The notes beneath the pieces are model-generated. The model was given only the letters and a program-made list of their open reading frames with translations. It searched no databases and was not told the DNA's origin. DNA of 64,000 nucleotides from Agromyces fucosus (GTDB lineage Bacteria > Actinomycetota > Actinomycetes > Actinomycetales > Microbacteriaceae). Position numbers and translations under genes: made by a program. The stretch is from assembly GCF_004134865.1 (NCBI RefSeq), contig NZ_SDPO01000004.1:483673-547672 (forward strand), given 5' to 3'. Below, in pieces: positions 60,728 through 64,000 of the stretch (position 1 is the stretch's first letter; every line of letters starts with the position of its first letter).

Positions 60728-63004
60728 GTGCGACTCACGCGCCTGCTCTCCACGCTGATGATCCCCTCCCTCGCGGCGACAGGTCTGCTCACCTGGGACA
60801 CCGATGGCACAGACGGGCCGACCACGACGAGCGGCAACGGCACATGGAACCTCTCGGGGATCACCTGGAACGACGGCACCGCCTCGCGAGCCTGGCAGCC
60901 CGACAGCGACGCCCGCTTCGCCCCCGGACCGGGCGTCGTCAGCCGCGTCGGCATCGGCGGCGACCTCGTGGCGGCGGGCTCGGTGTCCGTCAGCGGCGAA
61001 GGCACCACGGTGCTCGAGGGTGCGCTGGGGAACCTGTCCGCTCGCGCGGTCGAGGTCCGCACGACCGGGGCCGGCAAGCTGGCCGTCATCGGGGCGAGCT
61101 CCACGCAGGGCGCACTCGCGTCGTTCGTCGTGGCGAACGACGCATCGCTCTACCTCTCGGGCAGCTCCCTGGCCACTTCCCTGCAGGTCGAGGGCGACGG
61201 GAACAGCGAGAACCGGGGCGCCCTCCGTCTCGACGAGGGCAGCGCGCTGACCGGCCCGGTCGCACTGACCGGGAACGCGACCATCGGAAGCTCGTCGACC
61301 GGCACGATCAGCGGGCAGATCTCCGGTGCGTTCGGGGTGAGCCGCTCCGCCGTCGGTGCGGGCACGCTCGTGCTCGGAGGATCGAACACGTTCACGGGCG
61401 GGTTCACGAGCACCCGCGGCATCGTGCGCACCGGTCAGGACGACGCCTTCGGAAGCGGCCCCGTCGTGCTGGCGGGCACGCTGACCTCCACGGGCACCGC
61501 ACCGCGAGCGTTCGACAATGCCGTCGACCTGACGGCGAGCACGACGTTCGGCGATGCCGCCGCCCCCGGTGCGCTGCACTTCACGGGCGCCGTAACGATC
61601 GCGGCCGACACGACGCTGACCACGGTGGCACCTCTCCATCTCGAACGCGCGGCGCTGTCGGGCGCCGTGACGCACGCCGGCGCCGGGGCGCTCGAGATCG
61701 GCACGATCGACGTCACCGCCGATGCCCGCATCGACGGTGCCGCCCTGACGATCCCAGAGACCGGTCTGACGATCGACACCGGAGACCACACCGTGACGCT
61801 CAACGCACCGCTGTCGGGCACGGGGCGCGTGACGAAGACCGGAACCGGCGTCCTCCGGATCGTCGGGGCGAACGCCTCGAGCGAGGGTATCGACGTCCTG
61901 GCGGGAAGCGTCGAGCTCTTCCCATTCGGCCCCGGCCTTCCCGACGACCTGCAGGTCTATCCCAGCGGCGACTCGATCACCTTCGGCGGCTCCGCGCCGG
62001 CGGGCTACCGGGGCGCGTTGGCCTCCCTGCTCGCCCCGGTGGCTCCCGGGTTCCGCTTCGTCGGCGACTCTCGGGTCGGGCCCGGAACGCTGCCCGCCGA
62101 GCAGCAGAACCACGGCGGGCACTCATCGTTCTCCACCTGGGACATCGAGCGCAACCTCGACGGCCTGGCGACCGAGACGTTCGCGCAGTACGGCGGCACC
62201 GACCGCGATCCCCACGGAGGCCACTGGCTCACCGGCCTGGACGCGCCCCTGACGTACTCGGTGCCCGGCCGGGGAAGCTTCACCTACGGACCGCGCGCCG
62301 CGCTTTCCCCCGACGTCGTCCTCCTGCTCGTCGGTGCCAACGACCTGTTCCGGCTGAACTGGGACCAGCAGACCGACGCCGACGGCAACGTGGCGCGCCG
62401 GCACTACCGCGACCTGCTCGACAAGCTCACCACGATGCTTCCCGACGCCGACATCTTCGCCGGGGCGGTCACGCCCTACAACAACGCGTCCACGTCGGCC
62501 GAGAACCGCCGGGTCGCCGCCTACAACGCCATGATCGCCGAACTCGTCGCGGAGGCGGCCGCCGCCGGCGAGAAGGTGCACCTGGTCGACCTGAACACGG
62601 GCTACACCGGCGGGTTCGTCGACACGCTCCACCCCGACGCCGCCGGCTATGGATGGATGGCGCGCCAATGGCAGGCGGCCATGATGTCCGAACTCGCTCG
62701 ACCGGCCGTGGAACCGCTCGAGGTGAACGCCTCGGTGTCGAGCCGATGCGCGGGCGGGAAGGCCGTGCTGGCGGTCAAGACGCCGAACCTCTCCGACGCG
62801 CCCGTGTCGATCACGTACGAATCCGCATTCGGGACGAAGTCGTTCCCCGATGTTCAGCCGGGCGACAATGCCTTCCACGCGTTCAGCACGCGGGTGACGG
62901 AGCTCCCCGCTGGGGAGCTGACGGTCACCATGACCGCGAATGTCGAGGGGCAGCCGATCACCACGATCAGCGTCGTCGAGTCGCCCGCCAGGTCCTGCGA
63001 CTGA
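60728..63004 (+). CDS. Large secreted SGNH hydrolase with autotransporter-type beta repeats
   Basis: A 758-residue predicted surface or secreted protein. A short, atypical signal-like N-terminus (MRLTRLLSTLMIPSLAATGL) is followed by about 380 residues of Gly/Thr/Ser-rich beta repeats, including GTLVLGGSNTFTGGFTSTRG, the pattern of autotransporter-associated repeats (PF12951). The SGNH esterase domain starts at VYPSGDSITFGG (block I serine about residue 420), with VLLLVGANDLFRL (block III) and DTLHPDAAGYGW (block V Asp/His). The last 95 residues match the C-terminal module of the fucosidase at the window start. Esterase or lipase activity on a glycan acyl group is a reasonable guess. Confidence 0.82.
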   Translation: MRLTRLLSTLMIPSLAATGLLTWDTDGTDGPTTTSGNGTWNLSGITWNDGTASRAWQPDSDARFAPGPGVVSRVGIGGDLVAAGSVSVSGEGTTVLEGALGNLSARAVEVRTTGAGKLAVIGASSTQGALASFVVANDASLYLSGSSLATSLQVEGDGNSENRGALRLDEGSALTGPVALTGNATIGSSSTGTISGQISGAFGVSRSAVGAGTLVLGGSNTFTGGFTSTRGIVRTGQDDAFGSGPVVLAGTLTSTGTAPRAFDNAVDLTASTTFGDAAAPGALHFTGAVTIAADTTLTTVAPLHLERAALSGAVTHAGAGALEIGTIDVTADARIDGAALTIPETGLTIDTGDHTVTLNAPLSGTGRVTKTGTGVLRIVGANASSEGIDVLAGSVELFPFGPGLPDDLQVYPSGDSITFGGSAPAGYRGALASLLAPVAPGFRFVGDSRVGPGTLPAEQQNHGGHSSFSTWDIERNLDGLATETFAQYGGTDRDPHGGHWLTGLDAPLTYSVPGRGSFTYGPRAALSPDVVLLLVGANDLFRLNWDQQTDADGNVARRHYRDLLDKLTTMLPDADIFAGAVTPYNNASTSAENRRVAAYNAMIAELVAEAAAAGEKVHLVDLNTGYTGGFVDTLHPDAAGYGWMARQWQAAMMSELARPAVEPLEVNASVSSRCAGGKAVLAVKTPNLSDAPVSITYESAFGTKSFPDVQPGDNAFHAFSTRVTELPAGELTVTMTANVEGQPITTISVVESPARSCD

Positions 63005-63024
63005 CGCGGGTCCGCCAGGCCTAC

Positions 63025-63654
63025 CTAGCTCGGCGCGTGGAACTTCTGCTGCGCCGCCACGAGGCCGTCGCTCGCGACGGCCTCGACCGCGTCCGCGGCA
63101 TCCGACAGCAGGTTCGGCAGGGTCGCCCGCTCGGCACCCGAGAAGTCCTTGAGCACGAAGTCGGCCGGGTCCTGACGACCGGGCGGGCGGCCGATGCCGA
63201 CGCGGACGCGCAGGAACGGCGCGGCATCCGTCGCCTTCTGGATGTCGCGGAGACCGTTGTGGCCGCCGTGGCCGCCGCCCTGCTTGAGGCGGACGGTGTC
63301 GAACGGCAGGTCGAGCTCATCGTGCACGACGATGAGCTGCTCTGGGCTCAGCGAATAGAACTTCAGGAGCGCGGAGACCGGCCCGCCCGAGGTGTTCATG
63401 TAGCTGTTGGGCTTGGCGATCACGAGCTTCGGTCCGCCGGGGCGGAGGAAGCCCTCTGCCACGCGCGACGGAGTCTTGTGGCTCTTGAAGGGCGCGCCGA
63501 TGCGCTCGGCGAGCTCGTCGGCGACCATCTGGCCGACGTTGTGCCGGTTGCCGGCGTACTGGGCGCCCGGATTGCCGAGGCCGACCACCAGCCAGGTGTT
63601 CTGGGGCATGGCGTCGTCCTTCCGGCGCGGGCGCAGCAGGTCGAGGATTCCCAT
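63025..63654 (-). CDS. pth: Peptidyl-tRNA hydrolase
   Basis: Recycles tRNA from stalled peptidyl-tRNA. Motifs are canonical: LVVGLGNPGAQYAGNRHNVGQ with the catalytic histidine in NRHNVG, AKPNSYMNTSG, VVHDELDLPFDTVRLKQGGG and GGHNGLRDI. I place the start at ATG 63654 (209 residues), which follows GGAGGTCCG; ATG 63609 directly before NTWLVVG is the alternative. The L25 gene lies upstream in the same direction, the usual ctc-pth order, but a long terminator hairpin separates them. Confidence 0.93.
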   Translation of the reverse strand: MGILDLLRPRRKDDAMPQNTWLVVGLGNPGAQYAGNRHNVGQMVADELAERIGAPFKSHKTPSRVAEGFLRPGGPKLVIAKPNSYMNTSGGPVSALLKFYSLSPEQLIVVHDELDLPFDTVRLKQGGGHGGHNGLRDIQKATDAAPFLRVRVGIGRPPGRQDPADFVLKDFSGAERATLPNLLSDAADAVEAVASDGLVAAQQKFHAPS

Positions 63655-63697
63655 CGGACCTCCGGGTGCGGGGTGAATCGGTGCGGCGTGGAACGGG

Positions 63698-63752
63698 CGG
63701 GGCCCCGCGCCCCGCAATCCGAGCGTACCCGGATGCGGGAGGCGGGGCCCCG
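63698..63752 (-). terminator. Long hairpin between the L25 gene and pth
   Basis: Positions 63698-63721 pair with 63730-63752 in a stem of about 23 base pairs with one bulge and two mismatches; the loop is about eight bases. CGGGGCCCCGC blocks form the base. It starts 17 bases after the L25 stop in the transcription direction. It may terminate or attenuate reading into pth. Confidence 0.7.
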
Positions 63753-63769
63753 TCGCGGTGGTGCGAGTG

Positions 63770-64000
63770 CTACTCGGCAGCCTCTTCGGTAGCAGCCTCG
63801 GCTGCTTCCTCGGTCGCCTCGCCCTCGGCCTCGGCCTCAGCGGCCTCCTCGCCGAGGTCGACCTTCTGCGGCGTGTGCACGTTGATGACGAGCGCCTCGG
63901 GGTCGGAGAGCAGCGTGGCGCCCTTGGGCAGCTCGACGGCGCCCGCGAGGATCTGCGTGCCCTCTTCGAGGCCCTCGACGTTCACGACCACGTTCTCGGG
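63770..64000 (-). CDS. rplY: 50S ribosomal protein L25/Ctc, C-terminal part
   Basis: The C-terminal 76 codons of a long-form L25/Ctc protein that binds 5S rRNA; the start lies beyond the window. The visible part has the Ctc-type C-terminal beta domain (EGTQILAGAVELPKGATLLS, then VINVHTPQKVD) and an acidic Glu/Ala tail of about 28 residues, common in actinobacteria. Order L25-pth is conserved. Confidence 0.85.
   Translation of the reverse strand, partial: PENVVVNVEGLEEGTQILAGAVELPKGATLLSDPEALVINVHTPQKVDLGEEAAEAEAEGEATEEAAEAATEEAAE

Overview
The window is a chromosomal segment of a high-GC Gram-positive actinobacterium. The gene set (DUF6264, DUF4245, DUF4307, DUF501, MSMEG_1061-type flavoprotein, FtsB-like protein, L25/Ctc) points to the family Microbacteriaceae, with Agromyces or a close relative as the best guess; the genus is inference. 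Almost everything is ordinary vertically inherited chromosome: no insertion sequence, prophage, integrase, CRISPR array or rRNA operon was seen. No stretch over 300 bases lacks a gene; the longest gaps (21395-21631, 31587-31788, 53991-54174, 55375-55633) are described as regulatory or repeat features.

Layout. 1-6.6 kb: truncated secreted fucosidase, MFS exporter, two tandem glpX genes. 6.6-13 kb: fba, a membrane protein, and a TetR-ABC-ABC exporter operon. 13-18.6 kb: ispH diverging from xseA-xseB-DUF4245-carbonic anhydrase-fumC. 18.6-29.9 kb: HAD phosphatase, PPOX flavoprotein, PhoH, a class V aminotransferase, uppS, HlyIII, DUF4307, greA, the AI-2E transporter-ilvA pair, and a YcaQ/AlkX-type glycosylase. 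29.9-36.6 kb: beta-lactamase-fold lipoprotein diverging from a TrmB/LuxR-like regulator, LemA-M48 protease, TetR plus an ABC-2 exporter. 36.6-42.1 kb: a four-gene TetR-MFS-PLP enzyme-FAD lactone oxidase operon and ppx. 42.3-45 kb: DUF1801 protein and a coupled DUF1704 metallopeptidase/ATP-grasp ligase pair, then an unusual tRNA. 45-53.2 kb: ndh, subtilisin, DUF501, ftsB-like, eno, hisS, mazG. 53.3-64 kb: LysE exporter, a probable nhaA-I riboswitch with nhaA, a repeat-rich patch with a small ORF, mfd, RNase HI, a large secreted SGNH protein with autotransporter-type repeats, pth and the end of the L25 gene.

How the genes work together. Core metabolism and information processing dominate: gluconeogenesis/glycolysis (glpX, fba, eno), the TCA cycle (fumC), respiration (ndh), isoprenoids (ispH, uppS), translation (hisS, pth, L25, tRNA), and transcription or repair (greA, mfd, xseAB, AlkX-like). 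Accessory functions are export systems under local repressors with recognisable palindromic operators, and two secreted proteins at opposite ends of the window that share one C-terminal module.

The strongest candidates for undescribed biology are the DUF1704/ATP-grasp pair (peptidase plus ligase, formally like a tag-on/tag-off cycle), the TetR-MFS-PLP-lactone oxidase operon, the shared C-terminal module, and the tRNA whose anticodon reads UAA on a class I body. A recurring regulatory theme is leaderless transcription: about 16 genes have a TANNNT box ending 6-8 bases before the start codon, which also fixes several start sites.
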